Both the position numbers and the translations under genes were made by a program. Positions 32,378 through 41,114 of a stretch of 64,000 nucleotides of DNA are shown here, piece by piece. Under the pieces are notes generated by a model, which worked only from the letters and a program-made list of their open reading frames with translations, made no database searches and was not told the origin of the DNA. Source of the stretch: Myxococcota bacterium (GTDB lineage Bacteria > Myxococcota_A > UBA796 > UBA2385); the NCBI GenBank assembly GCA_023150805.1, contig JAKLKF010000001.1:62001-126000 (forward strand). The letters run 5' to 3'. Position 1 is the stretch's first letter. Each line of letters starts with the position of its first letter.

Positions 32378-34426
32378 TTGCCGCTCCTGCCCCACGCGCC
32401 CCGCCTGCTCGGACTGAGCCTGCTGCTCGGCCCCGCGGCCTGCCTGCGCTACCCGGACCCGGGCGCCGACACCGGTGGAGGCGGCGGCGTGGACGAGCAA
32501 CGCGCGACGATCCAGGGCACGGTCACCGACGCCACCGGAGCGCCGGTGGGCGGCGCCCGGGTCACCAGCAGCCCGCGCGGCTTCGAGGCGACCGCGGACG
32601 CAGACGGGCGCTACGTCATCGACCGCCTGCCGCCGGGGGAGCACCAGGTGGTGGCGGCCGCCCCCGACCACGTCACGACCACCTCCTCGCCGGTGACGGT
32701 GAACGCGGGCGAGGTCGCCACCGTCGACCTCTCGCTGGCCACCGCGCCCCCGGGCGGCACGCTGTCGGTGCGGCTGCGCGGCCCCGACGACCAGCCGCTC
32801 GCCGGCGCGACGGTCCGGACCTCGGCGGGGATCGAGGGCAGCACCGACGCCGACGGCGCCCTCACGCTGACCGGCGTGGCCGGCGAGGGCCTGCAGCTCG
32901 TGGTGGGCGAGACCGACCGGACCTGGGCCTGGCAGCTCGACGACGTCGACATCTCCGCCGCCGGTGGCCTCCAGCTCGCCTACCAGGTCTCCGGCCGCCC
33001 GCCCGCCGACGCCACCTGGCAGGGCAACATCTGGTGCACCTCTTGCCACCCGGACGTGGCGGCCTGGCACCTGGACACGGCCCACGCCCGGGCAGCCGCG
33101 ACCGGCCTGCCCGACGAGCTGGAGGATCGCTTCCAGGCCGGGGACGAGGTGGCGCTCGGCGCCGCCCGGGCGACGCTGTCCCTGCAGGACGGCGACGCCC
33201 TGGTGGCCCTGCAGGACGCTTCCGGCGCGCTGCAGGTGCTGACGGTCGAGGGGCTCATCGGCGACGGCGAGGGGCGGGCCGTGCCCTACGTCCGCGAGGG
33301 CGAGCAGCGCTGGCCGCTGCCGCTGGCCTGGATCGCCACCGACCCCTCCCGGGGCGAGGGCTACCCCGACGGGACCGGCCGCTTCGTCGCCTTCGAGGCC
33401 GAGCGCTGGTTCGACGACGCCGGCCGCTTCGTCGAGCGCGACCCGACGGCCTCCGCCGAGGCGTCCTGCCTGCCCTGCCACGTGACGGGCGCCGACCTGA
33501 GCCTGCGCTCGGACGGCGGCGTCGACATGGTGGCCACCAACGGCAGCGGCGCATGGAACGACGCCGGCGTGCAGTGCGAGGCCTGCCACGGCCCCGGCAG
33601 CGCCCACGCGACCACCACCGACGAGTCCGAGCGCGCCTTCACCATCACCTCGCCGCAGCTCCTGCAGCGCGACCGGGCCGAGGACGTCTGCGGCCAGTGC
33701 CACAGCCGGACCGTGGCCGAGGGCACGGGCCTGCCCTACCCGCTGACCGCTGACGGGCGCTTCCAGCCCGGCCAGGCGCTGTCCGACTTCGCGACGGTGG
33801 CGGAGGATCGCTGGGCCGACGGCTCGGCGCGCGCCGGGCGGCAGCAGGTCCAGGACGTGGCGGCCTCGCCGCACGGCCCGGGCACCGATGTCGACCCCGG
33901 TCCCGGCATGATCTGCCTGGACTGCCACGGCCCGCACGGCGTGGGCCGCGACGGCGGCGCCTGGGCCCACATGGGCGTGCTCGACGCCGACGGCGGCGAC
34001 CTGTGCCTGTCCTGCCACCTGGACCGGACCTTCGGCGGCGACGAGAGCCTGGTGCCCGGCCACGCCGCGCACGCCCGCTTCGAGCCCGAGAGCGACCACC
34101 AGACCGGCCGCTGCGCGACCTGTCACATGCCGGCCACCGCGGCGACTGTCGCCTGGAGCACGGCCAGCGGCGCTGGCGACGTCTCCTCCCACGGCTTCAC
34201 GGTGGTCTCGCCCGAGGTGACCCTGGCGGCCTTCGACGACGCCGGCGCGAGCAGCCTGCCGGTCGGCAGCGCCCCTCCCCACTCCTGCGCCGAGTGCCAC
34301 GACTACGCCCTCTGGTACTGGGAAGGCGGCGTCTGGGACAGCGTCTTCCCCGGCCCCGCCGGCGACCCGACCGCGCGCCAGACCCACGTCGACTACCTCG
34401 ACGCCTTCACGGAGAAGTTCGAATAG
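32378..34426 (+). CDS. Octaheme c-type cytochrome lipoprotein with carboxypeptidase-regulatory-like domains
   Basis: This protein has 682 residues from a TTG at 32378. The start is uncertain, but it must follow the promoter at 32309. A signal peptide leads to lipobox Cys22 (LLGPAAC). Two Ig-like carboxypeptidase-regulatory domains follow (about 42-117 with DADGRYVIDRLPPGEH, and 124-195 with STDADGALTLTGV). The heme domain starts at CTSCH (Cys220) and holds eight CXXCH sites: CTSCH, CLPCH, CEACH, CGQCH, CLDCH, CLSCH, CATCH, CAECH. The regulatory-type domains suggest a stalked outer-membrane cytochrome. It is the first gene of the nine-gene island. The next gene starts at or near its TAG stop. 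Confidence 0.88.
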   Translation: MPLLPHAPRLLGLSLLLGPAACLRYPDPGADTGGGGGVDEQRATIQGTVTDATGAPVGGARVTSSPRGFEATADADGRYVIDRLPPGEHQVVAAAPDHVTTTSSPVTVNAGEVATVDLSLATAPPGGTLSVRLRGPDDQPLAGATVRTSAGIEGSTDADGALTLTGVAGEGLQLVVGETDRTWAWQLDDVDISAAGGLQLAYQVSGRPPADATWQGNIWCTSCHPDVAAWHLDTAHARAAATGLPDELEDRFQAGDEVALGAARATLSLQDGDALVALQDASGALQVLTVEGLIGDGEGRAVPYVREGEQRWPLPLAWIATDPSRGEGYPDGTGRFVAFEAERWFDDAGRFVERDPTASAEASCLPCHVTGADLSLRSDGGVDMVATNGSGAWNDAGVQCEACHGPGSAHATTTDESERAFTITSPQLLQRDRAEDVCGQCHSRTVAEGTGLPYPLTADGRFQPGQALSDFATVAEDRWADGSARAGRQQVQDVAASPHGPGTDVDPGPGMICLDCHGPHGVGRDGGAWAHMGVLDADGGDLCLSCHLDRTFGGDESLVPGHAAHARFEPESDHQTGRCATCHMPATAATVAWSTASGAGDVSSHGFTVVSPEVTLAAFDDAGASSLPVGSAPPHSCAECHDYALWYWEGGVWDSVFPGPAGDPTARQTHVDYLDAFTEKFE

Positions 34427-35286
34427 CCCCGACCCTGCCAACGCTGTGGCTCCTGTCCTCGCTCCTCGCCGGCTGTGGCGTGGTGCGGGGGGACCGACCT
34501 TCGGACCCCGACGCCCTCTTCCCGCACGAGGCCGGGTACGACGCGGCCCTGGCGCACGGGGCCGACGCGCTCACCCTGGGCGCGGCCGCCTGCGCCGACT
34601 GCCACGACACCCAGGCGACCGCGACCTCGACGGGCGGGCCCCCGGCCTGCGCCGAGTGCCACGCCGGCTACCCCCACGTCGAAGGCTGGGCCGCCGGGAG
34701 CCAGCATGGCCCGGGCACCTGGGGCGAGGGCGCCGACCGCAGCGCCTGCGAGGCCTGCCACGCCGCCGCCGGCCTGGTCGCCGCGGAGCGCTTCGCCTGC
34801 GACAGCTGCCATGCCTCCTGGCCCCACCCGGTCGGCTGGGCGGAGGCCGGCAACCACGGCCTGTACGCGCAAGCCCGGGGCTCGGCGGCGGCGGCCTGCG
34901 GGAGCTGCCACGGCGCCGACCTGGCCGGCGGCGACGTCGGCGTCGGCTGCACCGCCTGCCACGACAGCTACCCGCACCCCGAGGGCTGGGGCCTGGAGAC
35001 GGGCCACCCCGACGCGGCGCGCGAAGACCTGTCCGCCTGCACCGGCTGCCACGGCGGCGACGGCGCGGACCCGGGCGCCACGGGCGGCAACAGCGGGGTC
35101 GCCTGCTCGCAGTGCCACGCCGGCTTCCCCCACGCCGAGGGCTGGGCCGAGGGCGGCCACATGGTCGGCACCTGGCAGGTCGGCGAAGGCGCCTGCGCGG
35201 CCTGCCACGACGCCGGCGAGGGACCCTCGACCCTGGTGATGAGCTGCGCGGCGCGCTGCCACGGCGGCGAGGAGACGGGATGGTGA
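34423..35286 (+). CDS. Nine- to ten-heme cytochrome lipoprotein with PHxxGW repeats; start codon unclear
   Basis: About 287 residues. No ATG, GTG or TTG sits at a sensible place. Drawn from ATA at 34423, because GGAGAA lies 8 nt upstream and it overlaps the previous stop. CTG at 34435 is the alternative. The lipobox is LLSSLLAGC. Nine CXXCH sites (CADCH, CAECH, CEACH, CDSCH, CGSCH, CTACH, CTGCH, CSQCH, CAACH) are followed by one CX3CH (CAARCH) at the end. Every second heme has the form CxxCHxxxPHxxGW, about 60 residues apart, so the protein is built of repeated di-heme modules. No mononuclear catalytic centre was recognised. It is probably an electron-transfer wire at the outer membrane. It overlaps the porin gene by 7 nt. 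Confidence 0.8.
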   Translation: MAPTLPTLWLLSSLLAGCGVVRGDRPSDPDALFPHEAGYDAALAHGADALTLGAAACADCHDTQATATSTGGPPACAECHAGYPHVEGWAAGSQHGPGTWGEGADRSACEACHAAAGLVAAERFACDSCHASWPHPVGWAEAGNHGLYAQARGSAAAACGSCHGADLAGGDVGVGCTACHDSYPHPEGWGLETGHPDAAREDLSACTGCHGGDGADPGATGGNSGVACSQCHAGFPHAEGWAEGGHMVGTWQVGEGACAACHDAGEGPSTLVMSCAARCHGGEETGW

Positions 35287-36530
35287 GCCTGCTCCTGCTG
35301 GCCCTGATGTCCGCCCCCGGGCGGGCGTCGGACTCGCTGGCCTACCCGACCCAGGGCTACCGGCTGTGGTCCTGGACGGCGGTCGAGGGCCTGCCCAGCC
35401 GCCTGGGCGAGACCGAGCTTCGCGCCGCCGAGCAGCTCGCCGTCGAGCTGGCCCCCGGGCGGCGCACGACGATCTACGGCATCGGCGCCGTCGCGAAGTC
35501 GGCCGAGGGCGACGGCCCCGACACGGTCGAGCTGTACCGCCTGCATGCCACCTGGCGCCAGCCCAGCCTGGTGCTGGACGCCGGGCGCCTGTCGCGGTGG
35601 GACGTGCGGGGGCGGCACCACCTGGACGGGATCAACGCGGTCATCGGCACCGGCAAGCTGACGGCGGACGCCTGGGCCGGCCAGCTCTGGCACCCCGAGA
35701 CCTGGCAGGTGGGCCACACCCTGGTGGGCGGCGGCGAGCTCGGCTGGCGCCCACGCCCCGGCGTGCACGCGCTGGGCGGGGCCGAGGTCCGCGGTGACCT
35801 GGACGGAGCGGAAGCGGTGGGGCTGCGCCTGCACGCGGCGACCTCGGCCTGGGGCGCTCGTGGGCAGCGCGCCCTGGCGCTGATCGAGGGGCAGCCCGCC
35901 GAGGGCGTGCGGGCGACCCTGGACGGCACGCTGCCCGTCGCGCAGCGGCTGGAGCTGGAGCTGGGCGGCCGCTGGGAGGGCCTGGAGCCCGCGACCCTGC
36001 CGGTCGCGCTGGACTCGCCCCAGGCCTGGCTGGGCGCGGAAGGCTACGGCGTGGTGACCGCGGGCGCGCGGCTGAAGGCCGGCATGGTCTTCGCGCAGGC
36101 CACGGGAGGCCCGACCTTCCACCCGCAGTCGGCCGACGAGCTGGGCGGCAGCGCGCGGGTCGAGGTCGGCGCGCAGACAGAGCAGGGCCTGCGGATCGGC
36201 GTGGCCGGCGTGGGCGCGGCCATCGGCGATGGCTGGGTCGCCGGCGGCACGCTGGGTGGAGGGCTCGAGCACGACGGCCTCGACCTGCGGGCCGAGGGTG
36301 GGCTCTTCCGGTACATGGCGCTGGCCGGCGGGCTGGGCGAGGTGGCCGAGGGCCGCCTGCGCGCCGAGGTGCCGTTGCTGGACCGCGGCAACCTGCGCAG
36401 CACCCGCCGCCTGGTCCTGGCGACCGAGCTGGCGGCGGGCACGGACCGGATCCTGTCTCGGTGGATGCGCGGCGGCCTCGCGCTGCATGGCACCCTGGCC
36501 GGCCCTCGCACCGACGGGGACGGAACGTGA
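35280..36530 (+). CDS. Predicted outer-membrane beta-barrel (porin of a porin-cytochrome conduit)
   Basis: This 416-residue protein has a signal peptide (VSLLLLALMSAPGRA) and then a chain of amphipathic strands with alternating polar and apolar residues (LAVELAPGRRTTIYGIGAVA, LHATWRQPSLVLDAGRLSRW, LRLHAATSAWGARGQRALAL, TAGARLKAGMVFAQATGGPT). There are no CXXCH motifs. The C-terminus is GGLALHGTLAG. Its position among lipoprotein cytochromes recalls MtrB and the Geobacter porin-cytochrome barrels, but it is shorter than MtrB and no family motif was identified. The role as a sheath for cytochromes is inferred. It overlaps both neighbours. Confidence 0.72.
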   Translation: MVSLLLLALMSAPGRASDSLAYPTQGYRLWSWTAVEGLPSRLGETELRAAEQLAVELAPGRRTTIYGIGAVAKSAEGDGPDTVELYRLHATWRQPSLVLDAGRLSRWDVRGRHHLDGINAVIGTGKLTADAWAGQLWHPETWQVGHTLVGGGELGWRPRPGVHALGGAEVRGDLDGAEAVGLRLHAATSAWGARGQRALALIEGQPAEGVRATLDGTLPVAQRLELELGGRWEGLEPATLPVALDSPQAWLGAEGYGVVTAGARLKAGMVFAQATGGPTFHPQSADELGGSARVEVGAQTEQGLRIGVAGVGAAIGDGWVAGGTLGGGLEHDGLDLRAEGGLFRYMALAGGLGEVAEGRLRAEVPLLDRGNLRSTRRLVLATELAAGTDRILSRWMRGGLALHGTLAGPRTDGDGT

Positions 36531-37177
36531 TCCCGCTGCTCGCGCTGCTCCTGGCCTCCCAGGCCGCCGACCCGCCCGCCGCGCAGGACTCAGCCGCGCA
36601 GGACACAGCCGCGCAGGACAGTCCCTCGCACCACCGCCCCCCCGGCAGCAAGCCCGGCACGCCCGCGCTGCAAGACCCCTTCCCCTTCGATCACCAGGGT
36701 CACGCGCGCGCCTTCCGCCAGGTCAAGGTCGTCTGCGCCGACTGCCACCCGATCGGCCTGACCACCAAGGAGGAGGGCAGCTTCGCCTGGCCGGGCGACG
36801 AGGTCCCGCACCCCTACACCAACTGCCACGCCTGCCACCGCCACGAGGTCGAGGGCGCCCCCCGCAGCGCGCGGGGCATGTGCCTGCAGTGCCACGCCAA
36901 CCCCGAGGAGATCCTGCCCGAGACCCACGACCTGGGCTGGATGCAGATCCACGGCATGGTCGCGCGCACGCCCGGCAACGACTGCGAGGACTGCCACACC
37001 AGCTCCCGCTGCATCGCCTGCCACGACGACCGCGGGGCGCTCAGCCAGAACCCGCACGGGCCGGGCTTCTCGGCCTGGCACGGGATCGAGGCCCGCATGG
37101 ACCCGCGCAAGTGCTCGACCTGCCACGAGAGCAGCACCTGCACCACCTGCCACGAGACCGGGAGCACGCCGTGGTGA
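36527..37177 (+). CDS. Periplasmic heptaheme c-type cytochrome
   Basis: This protein has 216 residues from a GTG overlapping the barrel-gene stop (GTGA). A signal peptide (VIPLLALLLASQAA) is followed by a Gln/Ala/Asp linker and a heme region opening with FPFDHQGHARAF and VVCADCH, as in class III/c7-type cytochromes. Seven CXXCH sites are present: CADCH, CHACH, CLQCH, CEDCH, CIACH, CSTCH, CTTCH. The last two are very close together (CSTCHESSTCTTCH). No lipobox is present, so a soluble periplasmic shuttle between the inner membrane and the barrel is likely. An upstream in-frame start would add basic residues, so the start is not fully certain. Confidence 0.85.
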   Translation: MIPLLALLLASQAADPPAAQDSAAQDTAAQDSPSHHRPPGSKPGTPALQDPFPFDHQGHARAFRQVKVVCADCHPIGLTTKEEGSFAWPGDEVPHPYTNCHACHRHEVEGAPRSARGMCLQCHANPEEILPETHDLGWMQIHGMVARTPGNDCEDCHTSSRCIACHDDRGALSQNPHGPGFSAWHGIEARMDPRKCSTCHESSTCTTCHETGSTPW

Positions 37178-37548
37178 GCCGCCTGCGGACGCCCGCCCTC
37201 GCGCTGGCGCTGGCGGCCTGGCTGCCCGCCTGCGGGCCCGTGGAGCCCTGCGCCGACGGGTCGATGTTGGAGAGCCCCGACGGGCTGGGCCTGACGGAGG
37301 AGGAGCACGCCCTGGGCTGGGGCGACGCGGAGTGCTGGCACTGCCACGCCGAGGCCAGCATCCACCGCCTGGGCTGCACACCGGGCGTCGACCTGCAGGC
37401 CGTGCAGGAGCGGGTGCGGACCGAGGGCCTGTCGAGCTGCGCCTCCTGCCACGGCGACAACGGCGTCAGCGGCTCCCCCGACAGCGGCTCCCCCGACAGC
37501 GGCTCCCCCGACAGCGGCTCCCCCGACAGCGGCGAGATCACTCCATGA
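37174..37548 (+). CDS. Small diheme cytochrome lipoprotein with SPDSG repeats
   Basis: This 124-residue protein starts at a GTG overlapping the previous stop (GTGA). Signal and lipobox are SRLRTPALALALAAWLPAC. Two heme sites, CWHCH and CASCH, are about 45 residues apart. The C-terminus is a low-complexity tail of four SPDSG repeats encoded by perfect 15-nt tandem repeats (37471-37530). The tail may act as a flexible tether or simply reflect repeat expansion. It is probably a mono- or di-heme relay attached to the larger lipoprotein cytochromes. Confidence 0.8.
   Translation: MSRLRTPALALALAAWLPACGPVEPCADGSMLESPDGLGLTEEEHALGWGDAECWHCHAEASIHRLGCTPGVDLQAVQERVRTEGLSSCASCHGDNGVSGSPDSGSPDSGSPDSGSPDSGEITP
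37471..37530 (+). repeat. Four perfect 15-nt tandem repeats
   Basis: The unit GGCTCCCCCGACAGC occurs four times head to tail and encodes SPDSG units at the C-terminus of the diheme lipoprotein. Similar 15-nt arrays sharing GACAGC occur in two other genes of the window. Confidence 0.95.
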
Positions 37549-38450
37549 AGCGTCGCCTGGCCCTGCTGCCCCTGGTCGGCCTGGCCCTGCTGGGCGCCGA
37601 CAGCCGCGAGCTGCGCCGCGAGGACGGCACGCGCAACCCCCACGGCGACCCCCACGCCTGCTCCGACTGCCACCTGGCCGGCCCCTCGCCCGACCAGCCG
37701 GGCCCCTACAAGCCGATCATCCAGACCTGCCGCTCCTGCCACCCCACCGCCGACATGCACATGGTGGGCGAGGCCCCCTCGACCGTGCGCATCGCCGAGG
37801 GCTTCCCGCTGCACGACGGCCTGGTGACCTGCACCACCTGCCACGTCGAGCCCGCGCACGGCGGGGACGAGGTGGTGCCGGCGCCCTACCACCGCGGGGG
37901 ACCCTACGCCGACGTGCTGGACCTGTGCTTCCAGTGCCACGACCGCAGCACCTACGCCCGCCACGACCCGCACCACCCGGTCGGTCCCCGCGAGCAGGAC
38001 GACGAGTCCTGCGCCGCCTGCCACAAGGGCCCGCCCGAGACCCGCGTCGAGGCTGCCAAGGCCCGCCTGCGCGAGGACCCCGAGGCCGCCTGCCGCACCT
38101 GCCACGAGGGCTGGGTGCACGTCGGCGCCAGCACCCACGTCGGCAAGCAGGTCCCCGCCGAGGTCGCCGCGAAGCTGCCCGCAGAGCTGGCGCTGATGGA
38201 CGGGCGCATCGCCTGCTGGACCTGCCACGAGGTCCACGCCACCCACCAGGAAGACCGGGTCGCGGACCGCTGGAGGGGCGAGCGCCCCCTCAGCCTGGCG
38301 CTGCGCCAGGGCGCCGTGCAGTCGGAGTGGGACCTGCCCGACGTCGAGCTGGACTGGCCCGGCACGGTCGACGAGGAGCACCCCCCGCTGCTCGCCCTGC
38401 CCGTCGAGGACGGCGCCCTGTGCCATGCCTGCCACGGAGACGGGCCGTGA
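37545..38450 (+). CDS. Octaheme c-type cytochrome
   Basis: This 301-residue protein starts at an ATG overlapping the previous stop (ATGA). A basic n-region and hydrophobic core (MKRRLALLPLVGLALLGA) form a signal peptide or anchor. Eight CXXCH sites are present: CSDCH, CRSCH, CTTCH, CFQCH, CAACH, CRTCH, CWTCH, CHACH. Extra His residues (ADMHMVGE, HDPHHPVGP, STHVGKQ, EVHATHQED) can serve as distal ligands. The DPHACSDCH opening followed by TCRSCHPTADMH recalls NrfB/doubled-CXXCH type electron carriers. It is probably periplasmic. Confidence 0.86.
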   Translation: MKRRLALLPLVGLALLGADSRELRREDGTRNPHGDPHACSDCHLAGPSPDQPGPYKPIIQTCRSCHPTADMHMVGEAPSTVRIAEGFPLHDGLVTCTTCHVEPAHGGDEVVPAPYHRGGPYADVLDLCFQCHDRSTYARHDPHHPVGPREQDDESCAACHKGPPETRVEAAKARLREDPEAACRTCHEGWVHVGASTHVGKQVPAEVAAKLPAELALMDGRIACWTCHEVHATHQEDRVADRWRGERPLSLALRQGAVQSEWDLPDVELDWPGTVDEEHPPLLALPVEDGALCHACHGDGP

Positions 38451-41002
38451 TCGCCCTGCTGCTGCTCCTCTCGGCCTGCGAGCGCCCTGGCCTGCCCGAG
38501 CTCTCGGACGGCCCGTACCGCGTCACCGCCCAGGTGCTCTGGACCGTGGAGCTGGACGCCCACCAGCCCACCGACGTGCTGGCCACCCCCGACGGCGGGA
38601 TGTGGGTGCTCGACGGCTACGACCAGCAGGTCGAGCGCTTCGACGCCCGGCAGCAGGCTCTCGCCCCGCTGCCGCTGCCGAGCTGGACGCGCCCCTCGCG
38701 CCTGGCAGAGGCCGCGCAGGGCGGGGCATGGCTGGCCGACCCGCTGGGCAACCTGGTCCGGATCGACGCCCAGGGTGATCTCCAGCCGCCGCTGGACCTC
38801 AGCTCCCTGGGAGAGGGGGCGGCGCCGGTCGCCGCGCTGGAGCACCAGGGCCGGCTGTACGTGGCCGACCGGCACGGCGGCGTCGACGTCATCGACGCCA
38901 GCACCGGCGCGCTGCTGCGCTCGGTCGACCAGGACGCCGACGGCAGGCCGGTGCGCCTGGTGACCGACCTGCTGGTCGGACCGGCGGAGCAGGTGCTGCT
39001 GGTCGACACGCTGCGCACGGCGGTCCACGTCCTGGACGACGAGGGGATCGGCTCATCGTGGGGCCACTTCGGGATGTGGGCGGGGGCACTGATGAAGCCC
39101 AAGTCCGCCGCGGTCGCGCCCGAGGGCACGGTCCTGGTGGCCGACACGGCGCTGGACGTGCTGCAGCTCTTCGACGAGCAGGGCCACGCGATCGGGATGG
39201 TCGCGACGTCCGACGGCGAGATCCTCCGCCCGGGGCACGCCATCGCGGTCGACGCGGCGGGCGTCGACGAGTTCCTGGTGCTGGACGCCTCGGTGCCCGC
39301 CGTCATGCGGCTGCGGATCTCCGCCGAGGAGGTGCGCGCCGCGAAGGAGCGCGCCCGGAGCACCCACGCCCTGCGGTACCCGCTGCGGGACGAGCAGGGC
39401 GAGGGCGTCGCCGGTCCGCAGGGGGACACCTGCCTGCAGTGCCACGACGGCCTGGTCCTCGACGACCGGCAGATCTGGCAGGCCGACCTGGATCACCACC
39501 CCGTCGACGTGGTGCCCGACTACGAGGTGCCCGCCTTCTTCCCCCTGGACGAGGAAGGGCGGCTGCGCTGCACCACCTGCCACAGCCCCCACGGCGCGAG
39601 CAAGGCCGAGGACGCGGCGGCGGTGGCCGACGAGGAGGGTCGGCTGGCCACCGCGCGCCACTGGTCCGGCGACGAGTTCTTCACCCGCCTGGAGCGCGGC
39701 GACTCGGCGCTGTGCGAGGCCTGCCACTCCGACGCGGCCCACGACGACGCCATCGATCGCCTGGGCCTGTCGGGCTCCACGCACCCGGTGGGCTCGGCGC
39801 TGGAGGAGGCGCTGGCCAAGCGCGCGGCCGAGCAGGGCTCGCCTCTCGACGACGTGCAGAAGGGCTGCCTGGGCTGCCACTCTCCCCACGCGGCCGAGGG
39901 CAAGGCCCTGCTGCGCGCCGCCGGCGACGGCAAGGGCTGCATCGCCTGCCACGAGGGGCACGCCGACAGCCGCCGCAGCCACCCCATCGGCGCGGCCGGC
40001 GACCGCCCTCGCGTGCGGGACGCCTCCCAGATCCCGGTCGACCGCGAGGGGCAGGTCGACTGCTCCTCCTGCCACCAGCTCGTGGGCGGCAGCGCCGACC
40101 AGCTCCTCCGCAGCCCCGCCGACGGCGGAGACCTGTGCGTCTCCTGCCACGAGGAGCGGGTGAAGATGATGAGCGGCCCGCACGGCCGGGTGCCCGGCGC
40201 GCACGGCACGCCCTGCCTGGGCTGCCACGACGTGCACGACGAGCCGTCCGAGGCCCTGCTCACGACGATGGTCGGGGGCCCCGCCGACCCCACCGGCTGC
40301 CTGGACTGCCACGGCAAGGGCAAGAAGCACGCGGTCCGCGGCCAGGCGCCCGGCGAGCGCGGGCACCCCGTCGACGGCAAGGTCCACGACAGCGGCGCCA
40401 GGGACAGCGGCACCAGGGACAGCGGCGCCAGGGACAGCGGCACCAGGGACAGCGGCCAGCAGCCCCTGACCTGCGCCTCCTGCCACGACGCGCACCGGCC
40501 CGAGGCCAGCTCCTGCGACGGGTGCCACCCCGACCAGGCCGCCGACCGCGACCGCGGCGGCCACGGCAAGGCGACCTGCCTGGACTGCCACCCCGCCCAC
40601 CAGGATCGCCCCCTGGCGCGGGAGACCGCCCACAACCCGCGCTCGTGGTCCTGCCTGGCCTGCCACGGCGAGGAGCACGGTCGCGCCGGCGTCACCCGCG
40701 TCGCCGAGTTCGAGCACCCCGCGCCGGTCTTCGAGCCGGACGGGACGCGCTGGGAGCCGCTGGGCGGGCTGCCGCTCTTCGCGCCGGACGGCACCACCCA
40801 GCCGCAGGGCGTCAACGGCGAGATGGGCTGCCTGACCTGCCACGTGGTGCACGGACCCGATCCGGCCGAGCCCAAGGCCAAGCTCAAGCGGCCGGGCTGG
40901 GAGAAGCCCTGCGCCGCCTGCCACGGGGACAACGCCCTGGCGCTGTACCGCTACTTCCACCAGCCCGATCGCCGTTCCGGCATCGACACGAAGGGCCGAT
41001 GA
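38447..41002 (+). CDS. Fifteen-heme cytochrome lipoprotein with N-terminal NHL-type beta-propeller
   Basis: This 851-residue protein starts at a GTG overlapping the previous stop. The lipobox is IALLLLLSAC. Residues about 25-310 are NHL/six-bladed-propeller-like repeats (PTDVLATPDGGMWVLDGYDQ, AALEHQGRLYVADRHGGVDV, KSAAVAPEGTVLVADTALDV, GHAIAVDAAGVDEFLVLD). The heme part holds fifteen CXXCH sites: CLQCH, CTTCH, CEACH, CLGCH, CIACH, CSSCH, CVSCH, CLGCH, CLDCH, CASCH, CDGCH, CLDCH, CLACH, CLTCH, CAACH. A DSGAR/DSGTR repeat splits the hemes after the ninth. A surface-exposed propeller could dock a substrate or partner. It is the largest cytochrome of the island and its stop overlaps the micro-gene. 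Confidence 0.88.
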   Translation: MIALLLLLSACERPGLPELSDGPYRVTAQVLWTVELDAHQPTDVLATPDGGMWVLDGYDQQVERFDARQQALAPLPLPSWTRPSRLAEAAQGGAWLADPLGNLVRIDAQGDLQPPLDLSSLGEGAAPVAALEHQGRLYVADRHGGVDVIDASTGALLRSVDQDADGRPVRLVTDLLVGPAEQVLLVDTLRTAVHVLDDEGIGSSWGHFGMWAGALMKPKSAAVAPEGTVLVADTALDVLQLFDEQGHAIGMVATSDGEILRPGHAIAVDAAGVDEFLVLDASVPAVMRLRISAEEVRAAKERARSTHALRYPLRDEQGEGVAGPQGDTCLQCHDGLVLDDRQIWQADLDHHPVDVVPDYEVPAFFPLDEEGRLRCTTCHSPHGASKAEDAAAVADEEGRLATARHWSGDEFFTRLERGDSALCEACHSDAAHDDAIDRLGLSGSTHPVGSALEEALAKRAAEQGSPLDDVQKGCLGCHSPHAAEGKALLRAAGDGKGCIACHEGHADSRRSHPIGAAGDRPRVRDASQIPVDREGQVDCSSCHQLVGGSADQLLRSPADGGDLCVSCHEERVKMMSGPHGRVPGAHGTPCLGCHDVHDEPSEALLTTMVGGPADPTGCLDCHGKGKKHAVRGQAPGERGHPVDGKVHDSGARDSGTRDSGARDSGTRDSGQQPLTCASCHDAHRPEASSCDGCHPDQAADRDRGGHGKATCLDCHPAHQDRPLARETAHNPRSWSCLACHGEEHGRAGVTRVAEFEHPAPVFEPDGTRWEPLGGLPLFAPDGTTQPQGVNGEMGCLTCHVVHGPDPAEPKAKLKRPGWEKPCAACHGDNALALYRYFHQPDRRSGIDTKGR
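40388..40456 (+). repeat. 15-nt tandem repeats inside the fifteen-heme cytochrome gene
   Basis: Alternating units GACAGCGGCGCCAGG and GACAGCGGCACCAGG occur four times plus a partial copy. They encode DSGAR/DSGTR, between the ninth and tenth heme sites. Confidence 0.95.
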
Positions 41003-41112
41003 GAACCGTCCGGCTCGCCATCCTGGCCTTCCTGCTGGGCTTCGGCCTGGTGGCGGGGGGGTACTCGCAGGTCCGCTTCCTCTACAACGCCTGGTCCCAC
41101 GCGGGGTTCTGA
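40999..41112 (+). CDS. 37-residue single-span membrane peptide of the cytochrome island
   Basis: A short frame from an ATG overlapping the fifteen-heme cytochrome stop (ATGA) to a TGA 2 nt before the NapC-type gene. It encodes a basic start (MRTVRLAI), one hydrophobic span (LAILAFLLGFGLVAGG) and a tail with aromatic residues (YSQVRFLYNAWSHAGF). It has no heme site. Overlap, spacing and a proper membrane topology argue that it is real. It may stabilise or anchor the quinol dehydrogenase complex, like other one-helix subunits of respiratory enzymes (inference). Confidence 0.65.
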   Translation: MRTVRLAILAFLLGFGLVAGGYSQVRFLYNAWSHAGF

Positions 41113-41114
41113 CG

